From Lachnospiraceae bacterium UBA1712 (GTDB lineage Bacteria; Bacillota; Clostridia; Lachnospirales; Lachnospiraceae), in NCBI GenBank assembly GCA_002317175.1, contig DCJA01000001.1:2065-66064 (forward strand): DNA of 64,000 bases, in the 5' to 3' direction. Position 1 is the stretch's first letter, and each line of letters begins with the position of its first letter. Below the pieces are notes generated by a model. The model was not told the origin of the DNA, searched no databases, and saw only the letters and a list, made by a program, of their open reading frames with translations. Shown here in pieces: positions 8,224-14,856 of this stretch. Both the position numbers and the translations under genes were made by a program.

Positions 8224-9270
8224 TTAACCTAACTTGTGGAAGATAATACAATTAGGCTTCTGAACCTTTATCTCCTTTTGATTCATCATAAGAAGTCCCT
8301 TCTCAAGATCTACGCCAAAAAAGGTAAGGGTATCTGATTCATGATTAAGGCTTACAAGGTGTTTGTTATCTGGGAAGAGGCAGGCATCCTTTGGATAATC
8401 ACCACTGATTGGAAGGCAAAGAACCTTACTCAATTCGCCAGTACTATTATTAATCTCATAAATAACTACACTGTTGTCTCCAGCATTGGAGCTAACCATG
8501 TATTTACCATCTTTCGAAATACTAAGTGCAGACGCAGCAGAACCCTTGGCATGATAGTCATTAAGGGTACAGATTGACTGAATCTTCTCAAATTCAGGAG
8601 CGCCAGCCTTATTGCTATAACTATATACATCAATCATATTGCTAAGTTCGTGAACGATGTACATAAACTTGCCATCTTTCGAAAACTTAATATGTCTAGG
8701 CGCGGATTCCTGATCGGAATGAATAATATCAATAAGTTTAAGCTTACCTGTTTTCTTATCGACAGTATATACATCCACAAAATCCATTCCCAAATCAGCT
8801 GCACAAAGATACTGATTATCTCTCGTCATCTTAACGCAGTTAACATGTGGTCTGAAATTACGCTCAGCGACATTACCCCAGCCCTTATGAAATACTTCAT
8901 CGCAAATACCATCGAAGCTTCCATCTTCCTTAAGCTTAAGAACAGTAATCTTTCCATCATGATAGCCAGCAACAAAAAGGAACTTATCTTCATAGTCTGT
9001 AGAAAGATAACAGCCGCGCATGCCATTAATACCTGTATTTCCAAGTACTGTAAGACTTCCATCCTTTTCAATGCGGTATGCCTCTACTCCGAAATCAGTA
9101 ATAGAGTAAAGATATTTAGAATTATGTGAAATTGTAACATACGAAGAATTGGATATTTTAACCTTGTCCTTAAGAGTCAGCTTACCATTATCCAAATCCA
9201 CATCATAAATATGAATACCGTAATTATCTCCCTGTGTATAGGTTGAAACATATGCAACGTATTTACTCAT
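8224..9270 (-). CDS. Seven-bladed beta-propeller lactonase (YbhE/Pgl family)
   Basis: 348 residues from the ATG at 9268-9270, 5 nt after GGAGGG. The sequence is built of repeated blades with motifs such as YLCAADLGMDFVDVY, APRHIKFSKDGKFMYIVHE and FPDNKHLVSLNHESDTLTF. This is the family of E. coli YbhE 6-phosphogluconolactonase. Its role here, in the oxidative pentose phosphate route or on another lactone, cannot be decided from sequence because no zwf or gnd is nearby. Cytoplasmic, with no signal peptide. It is first in the lactonase-tgt-yajC unit, expressed from a promoter that contains the terminator of the pot operon. Confidence 0.82.
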   Translation of the reverse strand: MSKYVAYVSTYTQGDNYGIHIYDVDLDNGKLTLKDKVKISNSSYVTISHNSKYLYSITDFGVEAYRIEKDGSLTVLGNTGINGMRGCYLSTDYEDKFLFVAGYHDGKITVLKLKEDGSFDGICDEVFHKGWGNVAERNFRPHVNCVKMTRDNQYLCAADLGMDFVDVYTVDKKTGKLKLIDIIHSDQESAPRHIKFSKDGKFMYIVHELSNMIDVYSYSNKAGAPEFEKIQSICTLNDYHAKGSAASALSISKDGKYMVSSNAGDNSVVIYEINNSTGELSKVLCLPISGDYPKDACLFPDNKHLVSLNHESDTLTFFGVDLEKGLLMMNQKEIKVQKPNCIIFHKLG

Positions 9271-9307
9271 ATTCACCCTCCGTACAAATAAACATCTATT
9301 TCACACA

Positions 9308-9336
9308 ATTATAAAAAAAACAGGAATGTTTTACAA
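9308..9336 (-). promoter_or_regulatory. Promoter of lactonase-tgt-yajC, overlapping the pot terminator
   Basis: TTGTAA (9331-9336) and a perfect TATAAT (9308-9313) on the minus strand are separated by 17 nt. The spacer contains the second arm and T-run of the potD-distal hairpin, so termination and initiation signals share the same bases. Confidence 0.6.
9314..9332 (-). terminator. Terminator after potD
   Basis: Six-bp stem (aaaaca 9317-9322, tgtttt 9327-9332) with a ggaa loop, followed on the minus strand by a T-run that continues through 9314. The stem is AT-rich and short, so termination may be partial. Confidence 0.5.
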
Positions 9337-9337
9337 G

Positions 9338-10744
9338 TTAATCTAATAAGGATTTTAGGTCAAAGCATCTGACATTGGTCCACATTCTGTTAATTCTGGA
9401 ATTGCTTTCATCATCAAAGCAGGCCATAACTACAGAACGATTTACTACATCCTTAGGAGGATATTGAGCATACAACTGTCTTTTGGTCTGATCTGGTGAG
9501 GTATAGATTGTATAATCCTCATCACCATCCTCTCCACCATAGAAGTAGCTTACATTGTACTCAACATATTCTTCTTCCTCTGGATCCACGCCATAATTCC
9601 AATCCATATAGTTGAATATCAAATCAGAATCGCCACCTGCAATAACAGATGTGTATCCAATATAATACATATTTCTTACAGCATTTTCAGGCATTGATAC
9701 AAAATTAATAAAGCTTTCTGCGGCCAATTGCTTATCTGCATCATTCGCTATTCCATCCTTCAACATAACCCATCCGTCAAACCATAGATTTGAGCCCTCA
9801 GTTGGCACTGAATAACAAAGAGTTACATCATCTTCATCTGCCTGATCCATAGTGTACACGGCATCACCTGACCATTGTTCATTAGCTACAACCTTGCCAG
9901 TTACCATATCAGCTTTTCCACTGTCAGTTTCAAAAGAATATACATTATTCTTAATCTGTGTAAGTATGTCTTCAACATAATTAACTGTATCTACATCAGT
10001 TCTATTAAGCACTTCAGTCAGTCTGGCTTTATAATCATCTGAAGAAATAAATTCAGAAGAGGTAATCTCGTCATAAGAACCGTATGTTATAGCTGCAAAA
10101 AAAGCATCTCTTACACTGTCTTTTACAGTAATTCTTTTATCGAACTTCTTGTTAAGCATAAGATCCCAGTGTGAGGCTTCTTCATCAGATACTTCAAGCG
10201 GATTATATACCAGTCCAAGTGTTCCCCACATATATCCAGCCGCGTATTTACTAATAGACTGTCCTTCTATTGCAAGTTCATCATATACATTCTTGATATA
10301 TGGCGAAACGCCTTTAGCATAATAATTTGTCTTTATATCCTGATTATAAAAATCACTTGAAAATGGAACCAGCATGTCCTCTCTCATCATTTTCATAATC
10401 ATATATTCAGAAGGACAAACTAAATCATAAGAATCTCCTATTGTTAACTGATTATATAATTCTTCATTGGTACCAAAGGTAGAATATTCAACTTTTACTT
10501 TTTTGCCATAAGTATCGTAAAACCATTCCTCATAGTCTTCTACCATGCTGTTTTCACCAAAGATGTTATTGTCATCATCTATATCAATGACTTCTTCCTC
10601 ATCCCAGTCACCTAAATCAATATATTCCTCCCAGTTACTTACACGAAGAACTATTGTATCAGCATCTGCCTGCTCTTCACCACAGGCCGTTAAGGAAAAA
10701 AGCATTGTTATAAGCATAGCTATAAGTAATATTCTGTTTTTCAT
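9338..10744 (-). CDS. potD: Spermidine/putrescine-binding lipoprotein of the Pot transporter
   Basis: 468 residues. An N-terminal lipoprotein signal ends in the lipobox LTAC, with the lipid-modified cysteine near residue 21. The rest is a periplasmic-binding-protein fold of the PotD/PotF type (RVSNWEEYID, GDSYDLVCPSEYMIMKM, WGTLGLVYNP). It captures polyamines outside the membrane and delivers them to PotBC. It is about 120 residues longer than E. coli PotD; much of the excess is a run of acidic residues near residues 40-60 and another near the C-terminus. Its ATG overlaps the potC stop (ATGA), showing tight translational coupling. It is last in potABCD. Confidence 0.93.
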   Translation of the reverse strand: MKNRILLIAMLITMLFSLTACGEEQADADTIVLRVSNWEEYIDLGDWDEEEVIDIDDDNNIFGENSMVEDYEEWFYDTYGKKVKVEYSTFGTNEELYNQLTIGDSYDLVCPSEYMIMKMMREDMLVPFSSDFYNQDIKTNYYAKGVSPYIKNVYDELAIEGQSISKYAAGYMWGTLGLVYNPLEVSDEEASHWDLMLNKKFDKRITVKDSVRDAFFAAITYGSYDEITSSEFISSDDYKARLTEVLNRTDVDTVNYVEDILTQIKNNVYSFETDSGKADMVTGKVVANEQWSGDAVYTMDQADEDDVTLCYSVPTEGSNLWFDGWVMLKDGIANDADKQLAAESFINFVSMPENAVRNMYYIGYTSVIAGGDSDLIFNYMDWNYGVDPEEEEYVEYNVSYFYGGEDGDEDYTIYTSPDQTKRQLYAQYPPKDVVNRSVVMACFDDESNSRINRMWTNVRCFDLKSLLD

Positions 10745-11532
10745 GCTTTCTCCTTTTCTTTTTCTGAATTAATGTTCATTATCACAACAGCTATTACAAC
10801 TGCAACAAACAAAAGAGCTGATAACGCCCAAAGAGCGGTCTTGATCTTAGTCTGAGAACCTCTTGTAGCATTAACAACATAAGTACTTATGGTGTCAAAG
10901 GTTGCTGGTTTGGTATAAGTAGCAATAAAATAATCATCTAATGATAATGTAATTGCAGTCATAAATCCAGATACAATACCTGGAACAATCTGTGGAATAA
11001 CTACCTTTCTTAATGCCTGTGCTGGACTGCATCCCAAATCAAGGGCAGCCTCGTATAAAGCTGGGTCCATAGACTTTAATCTTGGTGTTACAGAAAGATA
11101 TACAAAAGGAACACACAAAGCAGTCTGAGCAATAACAAGTGGAATATATGTTTCTTTATTCATATTGAACAAAACTATCAAAAGTATACATACCGAAAAA
11201 CCAGTTACTACATCTGCATTAACAATAGGTATTTCATTAGCCAGCTCAAGTGCTACTCTGGATTTCTTTTTAGAATAAAAAGCACCAATTGCACCAGTTG
11301 TACCCAGCAGTACCGAAAGACATGCTACTGTAATGGCAAGAATAACAGTTCCAATCATCATGGACAAAAGAGCCTCTTCAGTGAAAAGAGTAACATAATT
11401 ATCCAGAGAAAAGCCTCTTACGCTACCAATAATAGTTGAACTGGTAAAGCTGTAAAAAGTTAGTATCAATATTGGAAGATACAAAAAGGCGAGTACAAAA
11501 ATTATAATAAAATGCTGTCCAAATTTTCTCAT
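10741..11532 (-). CDS. potC: Polyamine ABC transporter permease
   Basis: 263 residues with about six hydrophobic helices. The cytoplasmic coupling motif EAALDLGCSPAQALRKVVIPQI is typical of binding-protein-dependent permeases and contacts the ATPase. It pairs with PotB to form the membrane channel for polyamine uptake. Overlaps of 4 nt at both ends (with potB and potD) show an operon with coupled translation. Confidence 0.93.
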   Translation of the reverse strand: MRKFGQHFIIIFVLAFLYLPILILTFYSFTSSTIIGSVRGFSLDNYVTLFTEEALLSMMIGTVILAITVACLSVLLGTTGAIGAFYSKKKSRVALELANEIPIVNADVVTGFSVCILLIVLFNMNKETYIPLVIAQTALCVPFVYLSVTPRLKSMDPALYEAALDLGCSPAQALRKVVIPQIVPGIVSGFMTAITLSLDDYFIATYTKPATFDTISTYVVNATRGSQTKIKTALWALSALLFVAVVIAVVIMNINSEKEKEKA

Positions 11533-12311
11533 GATACTCTCCTTTCCCCATCTCCAGCAAGACGATTAGTAATAATAGTGAATAAGCCAATCAAAATAAG
11601 CAGGATGGCTGATATGATTGATCCATTATTCCAGTCGTAAGAGCTAAAGTAACTACCTATCAGAGAACCCATTATATAAGTTGAGTTATATACCATATCA
11701 AGCACTACATAGTTGGTCATTGCTGGTAAAAACACCATAGTAATACCACTAATAATACCAGGTACAGATAAAGGTAAAATGATCTTAATAAGAGTCTGGA
11801 AGCTTGTAGCCCCAAGATCTCTTCCTGCTTCTATCATGGAATCATCTAATTTAGTAAGCGAGTTAAACAAAGGCATAATCATAAATGGCAGGAAATCGTA
11901 AACCATGCATATGATTGTATTTGCAAACTGATGATAAGCAAGATTACCCTCTAATAATGTAAGTATTTCCTTTAATGCAGTAATTCTTAATGTAAAGTTA
12001 ATCCACATTGGAAGAACAAATACCATAAGAAAAGAATGCTTTCTGCTATATACACCCTTGGCAAGTATAAGAGCCACTGGATATGCCATAAGAAGACATA
12101 TCACAGTAACAACCACTGCTATCACAAGACTGTAGAGCAAAGTACCGATAGTTTTACTACTACTAAAGAAAAATACCAGATTATCAAATGATAAATGACC
12201 ATCTGCATCTGTAAATCCATAATAAATAACAACCAGCAAAGGAAGGATAACAAACAATACTAAGAATATTGCATAAGGAATTGCCAGCTGTTTTCTGTCA
12301 AACTTAAACAT
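11529..12311 (-). CDS. potB: Polyamine ABC transporter permease
   Basis: 260 residues, six predicted membrane helices, with the coupling loop motif IEAGRDLGATSFQTLIKIILP in the C-terminal half. It forms the heterodimeric channel with PotC. It lies 16 nt after potA and overlaps potC by 4 nt. Assignment as PotB rather than PotC follows gene order and the longer N-terminal region. Confidence 0.92.
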   Translation of the reverse strand: MFKFDRKQLAIPYAIFLVLFVILPLLVVIYYGFTDADGHLSFDNLVFFFSSSKTIGTLLYSLVIAVVVTVICLLMAYPVALILAKGVYSRKHSFLMVFVLPMWINFTLRITALKEILTLLEGNLAYHQFANTIICMVYDFLPFMIMPLFNSLTKLDDSMIEAGRDLGATSFQTLIKIILPLSVPGIISGITMVFLPAMTNYVVLDMVYNSTYIMGSLIGSYFSSYDWNNGSIISAILLILIGLFTIITNRLAGDGERRVS

Positions 12312-12327
12312 TGTATTCCTCCTTTAA

Positions 12328-13779
12328 CTATTCAGCCAGTTTGTACTGAAGCTTATCCTTATCTATGCTGACACCTACAGTATCACCCTGATTCCAGAGG
12401 TATTCATCATCAACAACATAATCTTCTTCACTTGCACTTCTGATTGTATAGCTATAATGATCACCGATGTAATAGAAGGAAATAATCTTACCAGATACAA
12501 GACCTTCCTTTGCATTATCAGACATTGTTGCATCTTCAGGATTATAGAAGGCAATTACCTTCACACCCTCAGTTACAAGAGTCTCACCGTTAACAGTCAG
12601 ATTACCATCTACAACTGTTGCAGAAGGATATAATTTTCTGTAATCAAGATAAGTCTCAATATCAGCAAACTTAACAGCGATTCCATTATTCTCATCAAAT
12701 GCTCCAAGTACACCTTCATAATGATTGAGCGCTTCATCATAAGGAATAATGTGAATATTGTCTGGAATCACATTAAGTCCAACCTTTGTTCCCGGCTCGT
12801 AATGTGCAAGACAATGAACTTCCATCTCATAATTGCCACACTGTACAAATGTTACGTAGAAAGTTCCTTTAAAGTCAGCACTTGTTACTTCGCCATCAAG
12901 CTGGCCCTTACCAGGAGCAACAACCTCAACATCTTCAGGTCTGATTACTGCATCTATCTTTTTACCCTTTTCAAAATCATCTACAGTCTGGAAAATGCTT
13001 CCTGCAAAAGAAGCCTTTTTTCCATCTTCCATAACACCATTGAAAATATTACTCTCACCAATAAAGTCAGCAACAAATACATTGGCTGGCTCATTATATA
13101 TTTCTTCAGGAGTTCCAATCTGCTGAATTTCACCATCTGCCATTACCACAATCTTGTCAGACATAGTAAGAGCCTCTTCCTGATCATGTGTTACAAAAAT
13201 AAAAGTAATACCGAGCTTTTTGTGCATATTCTTAAGTTCAAGCTGCATTTCTTTTCGCATCTTGTAATCAAGAGCGCTTAAAGGCTCATCAAGTAATAAA
13301 AGCTTAGGTTCATTGACAATAGCTCTCGCTATAGCAATTCTCTGCTGCTGACCGCCTGAAAGAGTATTAACGCTTCTCTTTTCAAAGCCTTCAAGATCAA
13401 CAATTTCAAGAGCCTGCTTAACCTTCTGATCCATTATCTTCTTATCAGTCTTTTTAAGTTTAAGACCAAATGCTATATTATCGAACACATTAAGATGTGG
13501 GAATAAAGCATATTTCTGAAATACAGTATTAACCGGTCTTTTATCTGGTGGCAGCAAACTGATGTCTGCCCCCTGAAGCAGGATTTCACCTGCAGTAGGT
13601 GTATCAAAACCACCTATCATACGCAAAATAGTTGTTTTACCACAACCTGAAGGTCCTAAAAAGGTAACAAACTCACCCTCTTTAACCTCTAAATTGAATT
13701 CCTCAATTACATTAGTCTTACCATCGTAAGATTTTTTCACATGTTTTAATTCAATTAAATTTTTAGAAATCTCTGCCAT
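12328..13779 (-). CDS. potA: Polyamine ABC transporter ATP-binding protein, with long C-terminal extension
   Basis: 483 residues from the ATG at 13777-13779, which has AGGAG at 13789-13793. The ATPase domain has Walker A GPSGCGKTT, the signature LSGGQQQR, Walker B LLLLDEPLSALD and a switch histidine in FVTHDQEE. A TOBE regulatory region follows from about residue 240. The protein exceeds E. coli PotA (378 residues) by about 100 residues; the extra part lies near residues 330-440, inside or just before the last TOBE strand segment. It powers polyamine import. It is first in potABCD, preceded by a terminator and a structured leader RNA rather than a direct promoter. Confidence 0.94.
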   Translation of the reverse strand: MAEISKNLIELKHVKKSYDGKTNVIEEFNLEVKEGEFVTFLGPSGCGKTTILRMIGGFDTPTAGEILLQGADISLLPPDKRPVNTVFQKYALFPHLNVFDNIAFGLKLKKTDKKIMDQKVKQALEIVDLEGFEKRSVNTLSGGQQQRIAIARAIVNEPKLLLLDEPLSALDYKMRKEMQLELKNMHKKLGITFIFVTHDQEEALTMSDKIVVMADGEIQQIGTPEEIYNEPANVFVADFIGESNIFNGVMEDGKKASFAGSIFQTVDDFEKGKKIDAVIRPEDVEVVAPGKGQLDGEVTSADFKGTFYVTFVQCGNYEMEVHCLAHYEPGTKVGLNVIPDNIHIIPYDEALNHYEGVLGAFDENNGIAVKFADIETYLDYRKLYPSATVVDGNLTVNGETLVTEGVKVIAFYNPEDATMSDNAKEGLVSGKIISFYYIGDHYSYTIRSASEEDYVVDDEYLWNQGDTVGVSIDKDKLQYKLAE

Positions 13780-13808
13780 TGGACTACACTCCTTTAATTT
13801 CAAACAAT

Positions 13809-13838
13809 AAAAAACAGGCTGTGCGTAAACACAGCCTG
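13809..13838 (-). terminator. Strong intrinsic terminator just upstream of potA
   Basis: Perfect 9-bp stem (caggctgtg 13815-13823, cacagcctg 13830-13838) with a 6-nt loop, followed on the minus strand by six T (13809-13814). It ends only 29 nt before the potA ATG and 15 nt before its ribosome site, leaving no room for a separate potA promoter. This is the arrangement of a transcription attenuator. Confidence 0.9.
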
Positions 13839-14098
13839 AAAAATAAGTCTATTAGTCTTTTTCGGAACACAAGCAATAAGCCCTTCCCCAGCAAAAATCC
13901 GCTAATAATACGTATTGACCGTTTCAAGTCTGTGCAAAGCACATTCGGTTTTAAAGCAACCAACTTAAAAAACAGAGCTAATGCTCAATCAATAGGGTAC
14001 AAATTGTACCAATCGGCAGTGGACCCGGCTGTCCGTATGGCCTCAACCCTTTAGGGGTGGTCCTTATTTCACTGGGATGCTATTGCAACCCTTAAAAC
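13809..14098 (-). ncRNA. Structured leader RNA of the pot operon, family not identified
   Basis: About 290 nt between a promoter (14105-14134) and the terminator at 13809-13838, with no convincing reading frame. Visible helices are gggatgc/gcaaccc (14074-14080 with 14085-14091, one mismatch); a long-range helix pairing 14017-14025 (cagtggacc) with 14059-14063 and 14071-14074; ggtac/gtacc (13996-14000 with 14006-14010); gagc/gctc (13975-13978 with 13983-13986); and tgtgc/gcaca (13931-13935 with 13939-13943). Purine-rich conserved-looking stretches lie between them. Position and architecture suggest a riboswitch or attenuator, or a stand-alone ncRNA whose read-through feeds potABCD. It does not look like T-box, cobalamin, lysine, 6S, RNase P or SRP RNA; a raiA-type RNA is a possibility I could not confirm. 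Confidence 0.7.
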
Positions 14099-14104
14099 GT
14101 TGAT

Positions 14105-14134
14105 AGAATATCATTTTTAACAAATATTTGTCAA
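14105..14134 (-). promoter_or_regulatory. Promoter of the pot leader RNA
   Basis: A perfect TTGACA (14129-14134) is followed after 18 nt by TATTCT (14105-14110) on the minus strand; an alternative -10, GATATT, overlaps it. This is the only promoter visible upstream of potA. Confidence 0.65.
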
Positions 14135-14238
14135 CTATTATTTTAATATGAATTAAATGATAGATATATTTGATTAAAACGATAATTTTATATGATTAAA
14201 ATAATAATTATATATATCTATGAAGTAATTATATATAT
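14135..14238. other. AT-rich intergenic stretch
   Basis: This is the remaining part of the 458 bp gene-free region (13780-14238). It holds repeated gattaaaa words and the first copy and most of the second copy of the 21-bp tandem repeat (14205-14246), but no reading frame, hairpin with T-run or other signal that I can support. Confidence 0.5.
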
Positions 14239-14246
14239 CTATGAAG
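14205..14246. repeat. 21-bp tandem repeat, two copies
   Basis: taattatatatatctatgaag occurs at 14205-14225 and exactly again at 14226-14246. The second copy includes the stop codon and last two codons of the DUF5662 gene; the first lies after it. It looks like a recent local duplication without effect on the protein. Confidence 0.85.
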
Positions 14247-14856
14247 CAATGATCGTCATCCATTTCTGGCAGAAATCCTTAACCAGTTCTAAATTATTTT
14301 TATCATCAAACTCAGCTTTCATCGGCAAGAGTTCTTTTTTAACAAAGTTAAAAGTATACTCTTCACCTTTATACGCAAACATATGTAGCAAAAGCTCCAG
14401 CAAGACTTTAGTTTTTGTATGTAAAGGAGCAGGTTCCATACCTCTGTTATAGTACTCAAGCGGAGAAGACTGAGTATACCTGTCACCGTTATAAACCATA
14501 CAGGCCGCTCTTCTGTCCATAAGCATCTCGACTATATACTTAACTGGCATTGGTGCCGGTAGCATTCCGTTTTTAGCTTCAATATTGTGAAGAGAATAAT
14601 CAATCCAGTACTCATAATGATGCTTGTTTCGACCTTTATGATGCAGCCAGGCACTTGAATAGCCCCTGTCTTCACGTTCAGCATTATTGGGGCTTCTGGT
14701 GCCCTGATAATACTTTGCACCAACCCAAAACTCGGACGGACTATATTTACTCATATCATGCATAAGCCCCTGTCTGTAAAGACCAACAGCAAAGCACCCC
14801 TGTCTAACGAGTCTTTTATGTCTGGTAATAGTTTTAAAATGTGCAAATGCCCTCAT
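14239..14856 (-). CDS. DUF5662 family protein
   Basis: 205 residues. Histidine/aspartate pairs are spaced as in HD-like metal proteins: RHKRLVRQG near the N-terminus, GLMHDMSKYSPSEFW near residue 30, and HHKGRNKHHYEYW near residue 75. These match the DUF5662 family of Firmicutes and phages, whose function is not established. The protein is soluble, with no signal peptide. Its ATG overlaps the stop of the GH13-like gene by 4 nt (ATGA), so the two are translationally coupled. A metal-dependent activity is an inference from the conserved HD/HH pattern only. Confidence 0.75.
   Translation of the reverse strand: MRAFAHFKTITRHKRLVRQGCFAVGLYRQGLMHDMSKYSPSEFWVGAKYYQGTRSPNNAEREDRGYSSAWLHHKGRNKHHYEYWIDYSLHNIEAKNGMLPAPMPVKYIVEMLMDRRAACMVYNGDRYTQSSPLEYYNRGMEPAPLHTKTKVLLELLLHMFAYKGEEYTFNFVKKELLPMKAEFDDKNNLELVKDFCQKWMTIIAS

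Noticed and set aside
13809..14098. Pot leader RNA as T-box, cobalamin riboswitch, RNase P, SRP or 6S RNA
   Set aside because: The key conserved strings of those RNAs (for example the T-box GGTGGNACC-type bulge, the RNase P core and the SRP GGAAGGAAGCAGC loop) are not found. The raiA-type possibility could be neither confirmed nor excluded by eye.
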